From the NCBI GenBank assembly GCA_009663005.1, contig VIGQ01001712.1, positions 1-20,000 on the forward strand: a stretch of DNA of 20,000 bases, in the 5' to 3' direction. Shown here one piece after another: positions 1 through 9,718 of this stretch. Both the position numbers and the translations under genes were made by a program. Numbering within the stretch: the first letter of the stretch is position 1; every line of letters starts with the position of its first letter. The notes below the pieces were generated by a model. It saw only the letters and a program-made list of their open reading frames with translations, did no database searches and was not told where the DNA came from. The stretch is from Actinidia chinensis (taxonomy: Eukaryota; Streptophyta; Magnoliopsida; Ericales; Actinidiaceae).

Positions 1-354
1 ATTAATGGCAAGCTTCTGTGTTTTTTTTTTTTGCGATATTTTTTAATTGATACCTCCCATGCGTTTCATCTAGGACATTTTTGTTAATGCAATATTTCAT
101 TAGAAAACCTATCAAGTCGACTAATAGTTCCAGTCAGTGGGATGTTAATAGAATATTTTAACTGTTTCGATACATAATAGTTATAAGGCATTTGGTTTAC
201 TGTCATGGCCTTCCTCTCAATAATTAATCATAGATTGAGCGCCAAACAGTGTTATATATTTGTTAGGTGACTTCAGAGTTCGCTGGTGCATTGTTCTGAT
301 TGAAAACTCCCCACCTTCGTGTTCAGTCCCGTTTATTCATTTTGGGTGATTCAG
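1..354. other. AT-rich sequence without a recognised gene
   Basis: No open frame of note, no RNA gene and no repeat was recognised. If the candidate exons downstream are real, this stretch is probably an intron of the same plus-strand gene, because the first candidate exon starts in phase 1 and therefore needs an upstream exon. Confidence 0.4.
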
Positions 355-430
355 GAGGCAATGATGCCCATAGCAAAGGCAATGTGTTTCACTATTGGAG
401 TGTGATGCCTTTCCACTTATTAGAGTTTAG
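355..430 (+). CDS. candidate internal exon A of an unidentified plant gene
   Basis: The stretch follows a TTCAG acceptor and ends at AG|GTTTAT. Read in phase 1 it is open and gives about 24 residues with an aromatic-rich stretch (KGNVFHYWSVMPFHLLEF). It ends in phase 2, and the next candidate exon, if spliced after TTCCAG at 1126, begins with exactly the one base needed (AG+T = Ser). This phase agreement is the main reason for proposing it. The donor is only moderate and the exon is short, so chance is possible. I do not recognise the protein family. It would belong with the candidate exons at 1127 and 3227. Confidence 0.35.
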
Positions 431-1126
431 GTTTATTAAAGTAGCTTATTGTTTTTTTCGGCAGGTTGTGTTTTAGTTGTTATATTAGGATCATGGGATG
501 TTATTCTCTGATCATGATGTTTTTCTTGCGGCCAACTTTCATGGATGTGGTTCTCTACATTGAATGCAGTGAAAACTTTCAACTTTTCCCTTCTGGCCTT
601 TGCTTGGAGAACTTGGTTCCAGCATAAACAATTTTTACCTATGTCTTGGACTTCTGGAACTCTGATTGTGGACTGGAATGCTTTTTACTTATAGTAAAAA
701 ACATAATTGTTGATCTCCGAATTTTATTCAAAAATTATTACCATGTGGTTGTTGATCACAATTGGTATCTTCAGAAAAATCTGACAAATTATCTTATTCT
801 TCTTTTCGCAAATTGCTTCATTTCGTGATAACGATGCCTTTGCATCCTGGGAAAACTGCGTTCCAATGATTCGTAAAGTACGGCCAGGGAACTGATAATT
901 ATTTATGATGTTCATAGTGTTTCCATAGTGTCTTGCAATTAAAATGACATAATTAATCGTGGTCCATAGGTTTGTGTTTATCTATTCTCACATTCTTTAT
1001 CATATCTTTTCTTTAATACCCCCTCTACGCCCAGTGCTGCCCGTTGTAGCCCAATTTTATGATATTAGCAGCATATTTTAATCTCGTTTTTCATCGGTTA
1101 TCATTACATCTTTTGGTCTTTTCCAG
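431..1126 (+). other. probable intron A-B, no other feature seen
   Basis: T-rich, non-coding sequence between two phase-compatible candidate exons. It begins GTTTAT and ends with the pyrimidine-rich acceptor GGTCTTTTCCAG. Short open frames around 646-828 (both strands) have no recognisable motif and are read as chance. Confidence 0.35.
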
Positions 1127-1221
1127 TTTTCAGAAACTCTTTGAAAAAGGATTTTCAAATTTTCAAGACTCGTCTGTTGCATATAATACGTCAGTGGGAC
1201 GCCCTCATGGTACTTTGGAAG
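1127..1221 (+). CDS. candidate internal exon B of an unidentified plant gene
   Basis: A strong pyrimidine tract and acceptor (TTTTCCAG; an alternative AG lies 7 bases further at 1133) precede an open stretch. It is followed by a good donor, GGAAG|GTAAAG. The translation contains KLFEKGFSNFQDSS and GRPHGTLEG. The exon ends in phase 1 on a G, and the candidate exon at 3227 supplies GT to complete a glycine codon. Acceptor quality, donor quality and phase agreement together make this more likely real than the other short frames here. The frame does continue for 36 codons into the intron (to 1331), as expected when a donor is read through. No protein family was recognised, so no function is assigned. 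Confidence 0.55.
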
Positions 1222-1390
1222 GTAAAGAACATTCGAAACAATACTCTGCGTTTATTTCTTTTCTGACTTATTATCTACTGGACAGACATTTGGTCTTCAA
1301 CTACCCACAATTGATGCTGTGGCTGCGGTGAGGTGACATAGGGTTTTGGATCTAGATGGATTGGAATTGTTGATGAAAGTCAGACCCACC

Positions 1391-1429
1391 AAAAAAAAAA
1401 CAAAAAAAAAAACCGCCAAAAAAAACCTC

Positions 1430-1521
<92 letters not shown>
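1391..1521. repeat. long A tract with scattered C interruptions
   Basis: About 130 bp are almost entirely A on the plus strand. Interruptions near the left end are all C or G (CCGCC, CCTCC) and there is a single C in the middle. It could be the poly(A) tail of a retroposed sequence, a slippage-expanded homopolymer, or an assembly artefact. The lysine- and phenylalanine-rich frames crossing it are not genes. No clear retroposon body or target duplication was found beside it. Confidence 0.9.
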
Positions 1522-1523
<2 letters not shown>

Positions 1524-3001
1524 GGTGTCTTGTGCTGTGCGGAATAATGGGGCTGATTTTCCGATTTTAGACTTCAAAGAGGTTTTACTAGTACCTGTAT
1601 CTGTCCTTATTTGCGTGGAAGGTTTCTTTGCCGTTCATAAATTCTGTTCAGCAAATAGCCGTTCAGGAATTTCTCGGTGTATCAGGACCTCAAGTTCTCA
1701 CACATTGTTTTATTCTCGCGAATGAAAGTATTCTCTTTGCAAACCATCAGCAATTAAAGCAAACGAATTGTGATTTCCCACATGCTGACATCTAAGAAGT
1801 ATACGGTATAAATGAAACCACCTACCCACTATCACCTAATTTGGGTTTAAACTTTTAGTCATGTGGTTTGGCCCATTTAGGTTATTGGGGCCAGTTGGCA
1901 GAGAGCACATGTTGACAAAGAAACTACACAAAGCCCATCAAACACTCTAGGTTCCTGGTCTAAAGCACACCTCCAAGCATATCACTATTTTTAAAGTTTT
2001 TTCTAAACTTGGATACGGTGTATACATTGGAGAACACATGGATAAAATTTAGGCACACATTTATGCGCGAACTTTAAATTCGATGCTAAAACGAAAAAAA
2101 CAATGCATGCATATTACAAATTTACTCTTGTAGACATTAGACATTACTGTAACATGTTTTGTTATTATTCTTTTTTTATAGATTCAGATAGATGTCATAT
2201 AATAATTGTTATCCTTATATGATGATGTATAATAAACATATAAAACTAAATATTTTGCTCAGGTAACTCAGGGATGGTCGTGTTCTACATTTTCAAAAAA
2301 AAATCCCGTTTTGGCGTGTCGGTGTCATTGCTTCTTAGTCGTCCAACATTGGTGGTTCAAGGGGAAGAGCGCGAGATCTACTGGAAGAGTAGGTTTTTCA
2401 TGTGACAATCTGAATTGTTGCGTGCCGTATGGTGCCCTCGGCCCTCCTAGAGCTCAGGATGGTTTGAAGCATCTTACATTGGAGGGGGGGTATATAAGAT
2501 GCTAGAGCTTTGCTTAGCACGTCTTGGCTGCATGTTAGGCTGAATTTAGAAGCATAGATGGATACCTCGACCATAGTCTTTTGGAAAATAGTCCCTCCTA
2601 AATTTCTTCCACCGAAGCAAGGGCGGAGCTGTAATTGACAAAGAGTGAAAAAAGTGGATTTTTTGGCTGGACGAACAGAATGTTGCAATTTTCATGATTT
2701 TTGAAGTGATGGATTCTTAGTACATTCTATCTTCAACTTTTACCAAGGAGGCCTTGTCTGACACATCTACAAAGTGGGATTTTCAGTCAAGTTGGCATAT
2801 GATTTGGCTGTGAGACTTGAAGGAGAGGGAAAATGGTGGTTTTCTACAACGAGATTCTGGAATTAACAGATTTGAACTTTTAAGTATGATTTTTAAATTA
2901 TAGTAAACAAAAAATGTGCAACCCTTACACGAACCGCACATCCATTATTTTATTCTTCATTCTCTTGGGTATGACTCGGATAAGTAAATACTAGGTTTTC
3001 A

Positions 3002-3060
3002 GGCTAATTGCAATCTTTTTTCAAAGTATGGCCTTAATTGCAATCTTGTTTCAAAGTAAA
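3002..3060. repeat. 29-30 bp tandem duplication
   Basis: Two adjacent units share TTAATTGCAATCTT-type sequence followed by TTTCAAAGTA. They differ by a substitution and a short indel. It lies in the proposed intron between candidate exons B and C and has no evident function. Confidence 0.8.
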
Positions 3061-3226
3061 TGGGTACAAAAATAGGCTTTCTTTCTTTTATTTAGGAAAA
3101 AAAAATTGACTTTAGATGATAGAATGATAGACTATAATTACATGCTTTTATCTGTACTTGACAAACCCTATGTATACATCCTTTACCTTTAAACCTGTAC
3201 TCGATTTCAAGTTGTGCCTATTGCAG

Positions 3227-3316
3227 GTGGAGAAAGACATAGTGCACATGGTTGCTATACTGTGCTCGAGTTAATGAGGTTTGGAATTCCATCCCTTGTG
3301 TTGTCAGTTGAGCATG
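3227..3316 (+). CDS. candidate internal exon C of an unidentified plant gene
   Basis: The exon is bounded by a CTATTGCAG acceptor and a CATG|GTTAGT donor. Entered in phase 1 it is fully open and gives about 30 residues including GERHSAHGCYTVLELMRFG and SLVLSVEH. The composition looks like a real protein segment, with a balanced mix of charged, Cys, His and hydrophobic residues. The phase joins exactly to candidate exon B 2 kb upstream, and the exon is symmetric (phase 1 to 1). The next exon is uncertain because a LINE remnant begins about 150 bp downstream; a possible continuation is at 6734. The family is not recognised, and a decayed gene copy cannot be excluded. Confidence 0.6.
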
Positions 3317-3469
3317 GTTAGTTCTCTCTCTAATACGGCCTCTCTCTGGGTTTCAGTCTGGCCAACCCTTCTATCTCCATGCTTTCTCCGTCCGTTCCCT
3401 CTCCATAATTAAAACCTAGAGGAGATTTCCTGCATTATGTTCCTCCCATTGTTTTGTCTCTTCATTCTT

Positions 3470-3970
3470 CAGGAAGATAGTTATGAATTCCTCGCTGCAC
3501 ATGCTCTAGTAGCTGTGTTCTTGGTGCAAGTTTCTAATATTTGTCAGTTTCTTGATGTTGATACTAAACCAAAGAGTCCGTGGTTGGGACCTTAGTCCTA
3601 TCATGATAAGGCCATTGTTCCTTAAACCTTGATCTCCTGACTTGCTTCTTTTGATCATGAATTCCATTCCTATTTGGATTAGGGAGTCCTGGTTGAATGG
3701 CATTTAGGGTTCCATTCCATTCGCTTTAGCAAGTTGCTGATCAGTGACCCTTTTCGTTTCCATTAACTGACAAGGTACATAATTTTTGGCTGTGGTTCTT
3801 TCCCTGATTCTATGTACTTTCTCCCCTATTTTTGTTTCTGATCATAGGTCCAGGTTAGTTTTGATAAAGCCGAGGGATTCTTTAGGTCCTACGCCTTTTA
3901 AGTTCTTCAATGTCTTCTGGTCAGGAATCGGTATTTAGTTCCTTGTTCTAATGTTGACCAAACCCGTCAA
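3470..3970 (+). pseudogene. LINE endonuclease-domain remnant and linker
   Basis: An open stretch at 3473-3594 contains a KSPWLG motif that resembles the SPWLVxGDFN region of L1 endonucleases. Further on, YFLP/SDH-like residues occur over two frames (near 3810-3845), matching the C-terminal catalytic His region. They are followed by the conserved PFKFFN linker (about 3895-3911). Several frame changes are needed to connect these, so the domain is broken. The order and spacing fit an endonuclease that would nick target DNA. The assignment rests on short motifs read by eye. Confidence 0.55.
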
Positions 3971-4230
3971 TGGGCTCCTAGTTCAGCTTACTCTACTCAA
4001 GTCCCTCAGATGCAGCTGTCAGAAGCTTAAGTAAGGTTTTTTGGCAGGCAAGAAGCTAGGGAGAATGGATCAAGCTTGGGGATCAAACCAATATATTTCA
4101 CTCCATCACCCTCAAAAAAAGGTGAGAGTTCACTACTCTCCGAATAAAATTTTGGTCTATTTTTGAATATTACTAGAGGTTAAGGAAATGTTGTTAGCTA
4201 TGTTCAAGGATATTCTTGGTTTGTGCTGCC

Positions 4231-4270
4231 CCCCGATCATCTTGTTGATGCCCCGATCATCTTCTTGATT
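4231..4270. repeat. 20-bp tandem duplication inside the LINE remnant
   Basis: The unit CCCCGATCATCTTSTTGAT is present twice in a row. It is a local duplication that adds to the frame damage of the LINE. Confidence 0.8.
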
Positions 4271-4429
4271 GATCTTCTGAGTTGTTGAATTTATCTCTCC
4301 TGTCCTAATATCCCCAGCTATCTTCTTCCCCGTGCGTTGATGTTTCTGATTCTGAAATCAATCAATGTTACTGGTCTCATGCTTTTCTAGGTGCTATCAG
4401 TCTGTCTTGGTCTCTGGTTAGGTTGAGCT

Positions 4430-5300
4430 CAACGCTACTAAGATTGCCAATCGTTCTAAAGTAGTTCAATCCATTCTATGAAGGAATACGTGCCTATTTC
4501 TGTTTGTAATCTGTCTACAAGGTAATCTTTTGAGCCTTTTAACGAATAGTCTAAGGCTGTTTACACTATTATGATTATCCTCCTTGTCCTACTGTGCCTT
4601 GATTCGGGTAGGTCTTAGTTGATCAAATCCTTCTGATGCAATATCGTTGCAGGAATTATTACAATGGCCCAAAACAAAAAATAAAAAATCTTTCTCCTAG
4701 CTCGCCATAAATACCAATATGAAGGCTACCTAGTCTGGGCAGCTAGCCCTTGATTTTTGGGGCAGCTTTTCAACTTCCTGATAGATTCTGAAATGGATTG
4801 AGATCTGCTAAATACTTCCCAATTTTCTATCTCTATTAATGGGATGTTCATGGCTTTTCCATGGTGATAAGGTTAATACAAGGAGATCTCCTTTTTCTTT
4901 TCTTGTTCTTTTTATTTTAAGCATAGAATTCCTTTTTTGAGGATCCTCCATTTGAATCTCAGTTAAAAATGCAAGATTTGGGTATACACATGTATTTTGT
5001 TGACATCTCTTCATTCCATGCTCTTCTTATCTCATCCATCTTATCAAATTGTGCATATTTCTCTGATTGAGTTTCATAAATTCCTGATCTCCAACCTTAA
5101 AAAGGGTAACAGTTAAATTTTGTTTTAGTGGTTATTGCCTGATTTTGTTTGTGCATAATTTTGTTTTAGTGGATCCGACCTAAGTAAGAGATCTCCAACT
5201 TTGTGGATTGCCTGGATTTCAATGTGGTCCTCTTCTCTGTCAGGTATTGGGGTCTCTCTTATCTCTACAAGCTTACTACTAGAATTTCATATGTCATTGA
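4430..5300 (+). pseudogene. LINE reverse-transcriptase-domain remnant
   Basis: The start is marked by TKIANRSKVV (4437-4466), which resembles the LTKIIANRLKxVL motif opening non-LTR reverse transcriptases. At 5200-5280 a WIAWISMW...SLSGIGVSL stretch resembles the motif preceding the RT active site. I could not find the catalytic YADD box, so the active-site segment is deleted or too decayed to see. RT would copy element RNA at the nicked target. Confidence 0.5.
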
Positions 5301-5599
5301 TTAGACCAACTGTTTCAAATTATCAAGACTCTACTTGTTATATGCAAGTATTTGGGTCCATTGCACTTCCATTGCCTCTAAGTCTATGTGTTCCTCGTTG
5401 AGCGTGCGTAGGAATTTTTATGGGTAGGCTCAGATTTTCCGTGCCACCAATAAAGTTTCTTGGTAATTATGCGAGCCTAAAAAATGAGGGTAGGCTGGAT
5501 TGACCGAGGGTTGGTGGGACTATGTGCGATGTTTAGAATATATGAGAGGTCAGGAATTCTTCTAAGATTCCATTGTAAGACCAATTGCTATGGACTGTG

Positions 5600-6480
5600 A
5601 GAGCTCCATGTGCTGCTGCTAGATATGGAGGAAAATTGTTCAGCGTTTAGACCTATTGCTTGGCCTTTTGTTAAAGCATCATTGGGGATGGAAGCTACAT
5701 TCTTTGGTTTAATTGATCATCTTGGATCTGATTTCGCTGTTTGTTTGTTATCTCAGGATCCTCTTATGGACAAAGTTTTGTAATGATGTATGGACGTGCC
5801 TCTCTCGTCTAATTTCACATTAACTGATTATATTGCTTGGTGTATCTCCCCTTCAAAGTATCAGGCATATCCTAATTGGATGCTTTAAGTTAAGAACTCA
5901 TCATCCTTTGGTTGCTGTAAACGTTATCTGGTTCCCTAAGCTTATAGTAGGCATATTTATATTTATCTTCTGTGGATGGACATCACGAAAATCTCAGGAT
6001 CAAGAATAACTAACAGTTTGGGGGGAGTCATTGCCGATGCAAGTGCCCTCTTGTATAATCAAGATGTTTGAAAGACTTGACGACATCTTTTTCTGACTGC
6101 CTTCTCTAATTGTGTTTTGGGGGGAGCCATTCTTCTATTGCTTGATGTGTCCTTATCCTGCTGCGGCCTCTTTCTTGTATCTTGGCAACATCAGATCATC
6201 TCTAGGTTTACGGCAAGCTCGCTCTCCTTGCAAGGCTTTCTCCAATGTTGCAAGGAAATTGGCCTGCGCAGCTACCATCTATTTCCTTTGGCAGGAAAGA
6301 AATAGTAGTGCTGGAGGAGAATTCATAAGATCTTCCTCTTATGTGACTGTCAAATTACATTTGAAGCTCGTGTTAAAGCCTCACAGTTTAGACATTTCAA
6401 CTCTCTTGTTTAAATTCTCTTTTTGTACAAATTGGCTCGTCCCCTCATTGTATTTCCTGCTCACATCATTAGCCTAACTT
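5600..6480 (+). pseudogene. LINE ORF2 C-terminal remnant (zf-RVT-like)
   Basis: The block at 5622-5740 (IWRKI, then frames giving WPFVK and TFFGLIDH) corresponds to the segment upstream of the zinc knuckle in plant L1 ORF2. A knuckle-like piece follows at 6079-6120; with one or two indels it has the usual Asp-His-Leu-Phe-Phe...Cys...Trp pattern. LACAATIYFLWQERN (about 6255-6303) is the typical tail motif of these proteins. The 121-codon frame at 6112-6477 carries this tail and is the longest remaining piece of ORF2. It is not a separate gene. Confidence 0.65.
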
Positions 6481-6733
6481 CCCGCTTCTCGTGCTTTTAT
6501 GTGTTTTTGACTTGAAGGTATGCACGTCATGATACCTATAACTCTTTTTTTCTGTTTCCGAGTTTTTGTTTGTGATCAGTTCAACTCTCTAGCCATAAGA
6601 CTTCTCAAGCTTAAAGCTTCTGTTCTGAGTTTATGGTTTATTTGCTGGGCATATGTCAGACAGAAATGGACCTAGTTTGCCTGAAATCATTGCGAATAGT
6701 AGGAAGTCCAAATTTGTGGGGATATATTGGCAG

Positions 6734-6783
6734 GAATTTCCAAAGATGAACCCTTCTATGATGCTCCTGTTATTTTAAACTGA
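6734..6783 (+). CDS. very tentative terminal exon of the plus-strand gene
   Basis: After an ATTGGCAG acceptor there is a short open stretch. In phase 1, the phase left by candidate exon C, it reads ISKDEPFYDAPVILN and then a TGA stop. The phase agreement is suggestive, but the piece is only about 16 codons. An alternative acceptor at 6661 gives a different phase-1 frame, and the sequence could still belong to the LINE 3' end. Treat it as a hypothesis. Confidence 0.2.
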
Positions 6784-8143
6784 GTCCTCCAATGACGATA
6801 TGGTCCGATAAATTTTGTTGCTATAAAAACTTTAAAAGGAAGATGCACTGGTGATGGCAGCCTTTGTCAAAGTGTATTATAGGGGTGGATGATGTTTGTT
6901 GGTTTTTGTGGAAGGCTACAACTGTTGTATACTGAAAATGAAATATATATCCTTTTAAATTTTAATTTTTTTGTCGGAATAGAGTTAACACTTTTTCTTT
7001 TTCTTCCCTATTGACTGTACAAAGATTCCATGAGCATAATATAATCACGAAACCAAATCTAATAACATATAAAAAATATGGAAATTTCAATTGAAATGGA
7101 TACTATGGATGCGAATAATAAAAAAACACAATCACATCATCTCCATAAGACTTGATTACACACAGTCATTGCCGTAGAGAAACCTTTACTTTCCTAAACA
7201 CAGCCATAAAGATATCTCTTCTCATAGATAACACTGTCCTAAAGTTTATCCCTCTGTCTAATCTTATCCTATTTATCAAGTTTTGTGATGCTCTTTCTTA
7301 ACACTTAATAATATTAAAAAAAAAGAGCTATTTTCCTTGTCCTAACTCATGATTCTTGAGGGTGTTGGCAAGGTAGATGGAAATGTACCTAACCTTTCCT
7401 ATCCTAATCCTGTCAGACTAGAATGTATATTCTTACAATTGCAATGGGAGCATTTTATGCAACACCAAGCAGTCATCCCTCATGACAGGTAAACTCTCTC
7501 TCTCTCTCTCATTGTTAATCTTATCATTTTGAAGCAGAATTGGTGCAATTGTGATTTTTGGAGAATGAATTTAACACATAATCTGTTATTGTGCAAGTAG
7601 ATTCTTCTTCTTGAGGTTCACAAGTTTATTCACAAATTCGGGATTGCAATGGAGGCTCCTCCTTATATTCAACTTATCGAAAGATTAATAAACGTTTTTT
7701 CAGGCCTTGCATTTAAGTATTGACCCCTCCACCAATTGAAAGACACAAGGGTTGGTGGTATTTTAGTAAGTTTGAGTTTGAATTCTGCCTTTTATTTTAT
7801 TTCAATGTAATTTTTGTTGGATACTAACCAATCCAATCTTCATTTCAGCATTTATTCCCCTTTGGTGTAAATAGGTGATTATCACTCCATATATGTTGGA
7901 TCGTCATTTTTCTCTTCTTGGCCATTTCCAATGCCGGCGTCATGTTCTGTGTGAGTTGGGTGTGACCTTAAATTATTGTTAGCATCTACATGTTTTTCCT
8001 TTGATCCTGAAAGCTACAATCTTAGCTCCCATACTATTGTTATTTTGTTATATGTTCCATGAGTTGGGAATTGCTCCATTTCTCTATCTAAGTCGTTCCG
8101 TTTCATATTTGGAGCTATTATAGCGTAAAGGTAGGTATTTTAG
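6784..8143. other. non-coding AT-rich sequence
   Basis: No recognised gene. A 47-codon frame from an ATG at 7349 runs into a good splice donor (CATGACAG|GTAAAC at 7489) and is mentioned as a finding. A short (TC)n run follows at 7494-7510. The remainder shows no domain or repeat signature that I could identify. Confidence 0.5.
7494..7510. repeat. (CT)n microsatellite
   Basis: Seventeen bases of alternating C and T directly follow a GTAAA donor-like sequence. Too short to have a clear role. Confidence 0.9.
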
Positions 8144-8385
8144 AGCTTATGATTACTCCTTTTTGACATTTAATTGCATCTGATATGTAAGTGGTTTTTT
8201 TATATCTATTTTTTTTTAAACGGTGCTCATCTTCTGACATACAAGTGTTTATGGTAATGTGTAGTTTGTTATAGCTTTATGATATAACATTTTTGACATT
8301 TAATTGGCATCTGATATGTAATTGAGTTTTTTTATTCTATTTTTTTTAAACGGTGGCTCATCTCTGAAGACAGTTGTAAAGTAAG
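8144..8385. repeat. 130-bp tandem duplication, two copies
   Basis: Copy 1 (about 8144-8273) and copy 2 (about 8274-8385, slightly shorter) share TTTATGAT-like starts, TTTTTGACATTTAATT, GCATCTGATATGTAA, a T-rich run and TTTTAAACGGTG. Identical landmarks are 130 bp apart (8161 and 8291). Differences are largely one-base indels. No coding potential. Confidence 0.85.
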
Positions 8386-8499
8386 CTTTTTTTCACAATT
8401 CAATTTGGAGGAGTTTGGTATTTTCTTTTCGAATGGTTATTACTTTTGTTTTTATCGTTATTCCTTAAATGCCCTAAATGATGACAAAATCCAGTAGCT

Positions 8500-8625
8500 T
8501 AATGACTGACAAGAACCCGTGCTTAGGGGCGAGCAGCTGGTATGACTGACTGGTCGTAGGTTCAAGTCTACTTGGAGACTTTGATGAAATTGCAGTTGGC
8601 TTGTCGTTTTTGTTTTTTTTTCCTC
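8500..8625 (+). mobile_element. tRNA-derived SINE-like fragment
   Basis: GGGGCGAGCAGCTGGTATGAC (8527-8546) resembles a tRNA A box. GTAGGTTCAAGTCT (8557-8570) is one base from the B-box consensus GGTTCRANNCC, with tRNA-like spacing between them. A T-rich tail follows at 8608-8621. Together they fit a degenerate Pol III-type SINE. There is no tRNA cloverleaf, so it is not a tRNA gene. Termini and target duplication were not identified. Confidence 0.4.
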
Positions 8626-9027
8626 CAGCTTTTAATCTTGTTTTTAAGTAATAACTGTCAAAGATGGCCCAATGAAACAGAGTGTATACATAAAAACTTT
8701 CTAGCAAAATATAGAACAAGGAACACTATCATGAAATCCTAAAAACGCAAGAATGTATGGACGCATCTACTCCACAGATGTAAAGAATAGCTTCGCAGAA
8801 ATGTAGAATTTTCACAAGTGCAAATGACGAATTATAAGTCTAACAGCAAGTTAGGATAAAAAAGAGGAATGCAACAACCGACGTAAGCCAAAATTCTTGA
8901 TGTTAAAATCAATCACAAACACAATTATATTTACATGCCATGGAAAAGAAAGAAAAAGAGAATATAACAAATGTTGTGTGTGGACCATAATATTTTTGGA
9001 ACGCAAGTTAAAAGGCAGTGAGAATAT
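8626..9027. other. non-coding sequence, nothing recognised
   Basis: AT-rich sequence with no convincing open frame. The minus-strand frame at 8474-8719 is only the complement of the SINE-like fragment and its T-rich tail. Confidence 0.5.
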
Positions 9028-9252
9028 TTAGGCTATTTTTGGATAAATGGATTGAAGTTTATAAGAATTTGTTAAATAATACCCTATTTTTAAATTATTT
9101 GAAATTCCTTCATTTTGCTCTAAAATTCAATGGATGAAATTCTCTTGATTTCAAATCTTTTGGCTATCGTCATCTAAGCAAACTTCGACGAATGTTGGGA
9201 TATGAGTTTGAATTTCCTAGATTTCAAATCCACATATCCAAGCGGAACCTTA
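9028..9252. mobile_element. possible 225-bp MITE with weak terminal inverted repeats
   Basis: The left end, TTAGGCTATTTTTGGATAAATGG, and the inverted right end, TAAGGTTCCGCTTGGATATGTGG, share about 14 of 23 positions, including TTGGATA. Internal AT-rich text such as ATTTCAAATC occurs twice. The size and TTGGAT-type ends are reminiscent of hAT-like miniature elements. No clean target duplication was seen, so the call is weak. Confidence 0.3.
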
Positions 9253-9718
9253 AAAATAAGAAATATGTTTGATGCACAAATATTATTGGAAGCTAAGTAA
9301 CAAAGTACGAAAATCATTTAACCATGAAAGAAAGTAAATTAAGAAAAAGGATTGGATTGAGCGATCCCATCCAGCTTGCAAGAGGAAAGGTTCAATATTC
9401 GTCAACCTGGACAACCTGGCCTCTTCACATACCAGTCATGTTAATGACAAACTCACAATCAACAAATATATTAGGAATAACAATGTAAAATAGAAAGAAA
9501 AAACACAAACAAGTTTGCGGTTGCCAGAAAAAAATAATAAAGTGGAAATAACAAGACTCCAATCTAGTTTGGTGAACCATTATATCTCCGACGAAGATAA
9601 ATAACGGAGTCCGCGATGTCTATACAAAACAAAAGAGCACAATGAGCAAACAAAAAAAAATGAGCACATAACAAAAAAATCAAGATTTTAAAAATATATC
9701 GAAATATAACAAGAAATA
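9253..9718. other. non-coding flank left of the LTR element
   Basis: A-rich sequence. The last 100 bp (CTATACAAAACAAAAGAGCACA onwards) resembles the right flank of the element at about 17968-18030. No gene was seen. The minus-strand frame at 9564-9824 runs from here into the LTR and is chance. Confidence 0.5.

Larger units (their letters stand above)
1222..3226 (+). other. probable 2-kb intron B-C containing an A tract and unclassified repeats
   Basis: It starts GTAAAG and ends TTGCAG. It contains a 131-bp A tract (1391-1521), a run of G followed by a TATATAAG motif near 2486-2500, and a 29-30 bp tandem duplication at 3002-3060. The G+C-richer portion around 2310-2640 may be part of an unclassified mobile element, but no termini were found. 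The open frames here (1346-1570, 2311-2505, 2398-2688) show no domain signature. Confidence 0.4.
3470..6480 (+). mobile_element. decayed L1-type LINE, ORF2 remnant
   Basis: Broken plus-strand frames over 3 kb carry, in the right order, signatures of plant L1 ORF2. An endonuclease-like stretch is followed by a serine-aspartate-histidine triplet near 3836-3845 and by PTPFKFFN plus KPVNG (3888-3970), the usual linker after the endonuclease. TKIANRSKVV (4437-4466) resembles the start of the RT domain. A motif around 5200-5280 resembles the RT palm region, and an IWRKI/WPFVK block lies at 5622-5740. A degenerate Cys/His knuckle and a WQERN motif follow at 6079-6303. Stops and frame changes are frequent, so it is inactive. 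No ORF1, poly(A) tail or target duplication was identified, so both boundaries are approximate. In plants this family amplifies by target-primed reverse transcription. Confidence 0.7.

Noticed and set aside
1346..1577. Lysine-rich (plus) and phenylalanine-rich (minus) open frames
   Set aside because: They are translations of the A tract and have no protein-like sequence.
4730..4800. LPDxILKWIE-like segment as the LINE region after RT
   Set aside because: It would come before the RT palm motif at 5200 and so is out of order; the likeness is probably chance.
7602..7725. Open frame with EVHKFIHKFGIAMEAPP as a further exon
   Set aside because: There is no good donor after it, and its phase does not fit the donor at 7489 or the upstream exons.
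8527..8600. Functional tRNA gene
   Set aside because: Only box-like motifs are present; no acceptor stem or complete cloverleaf can be formed.
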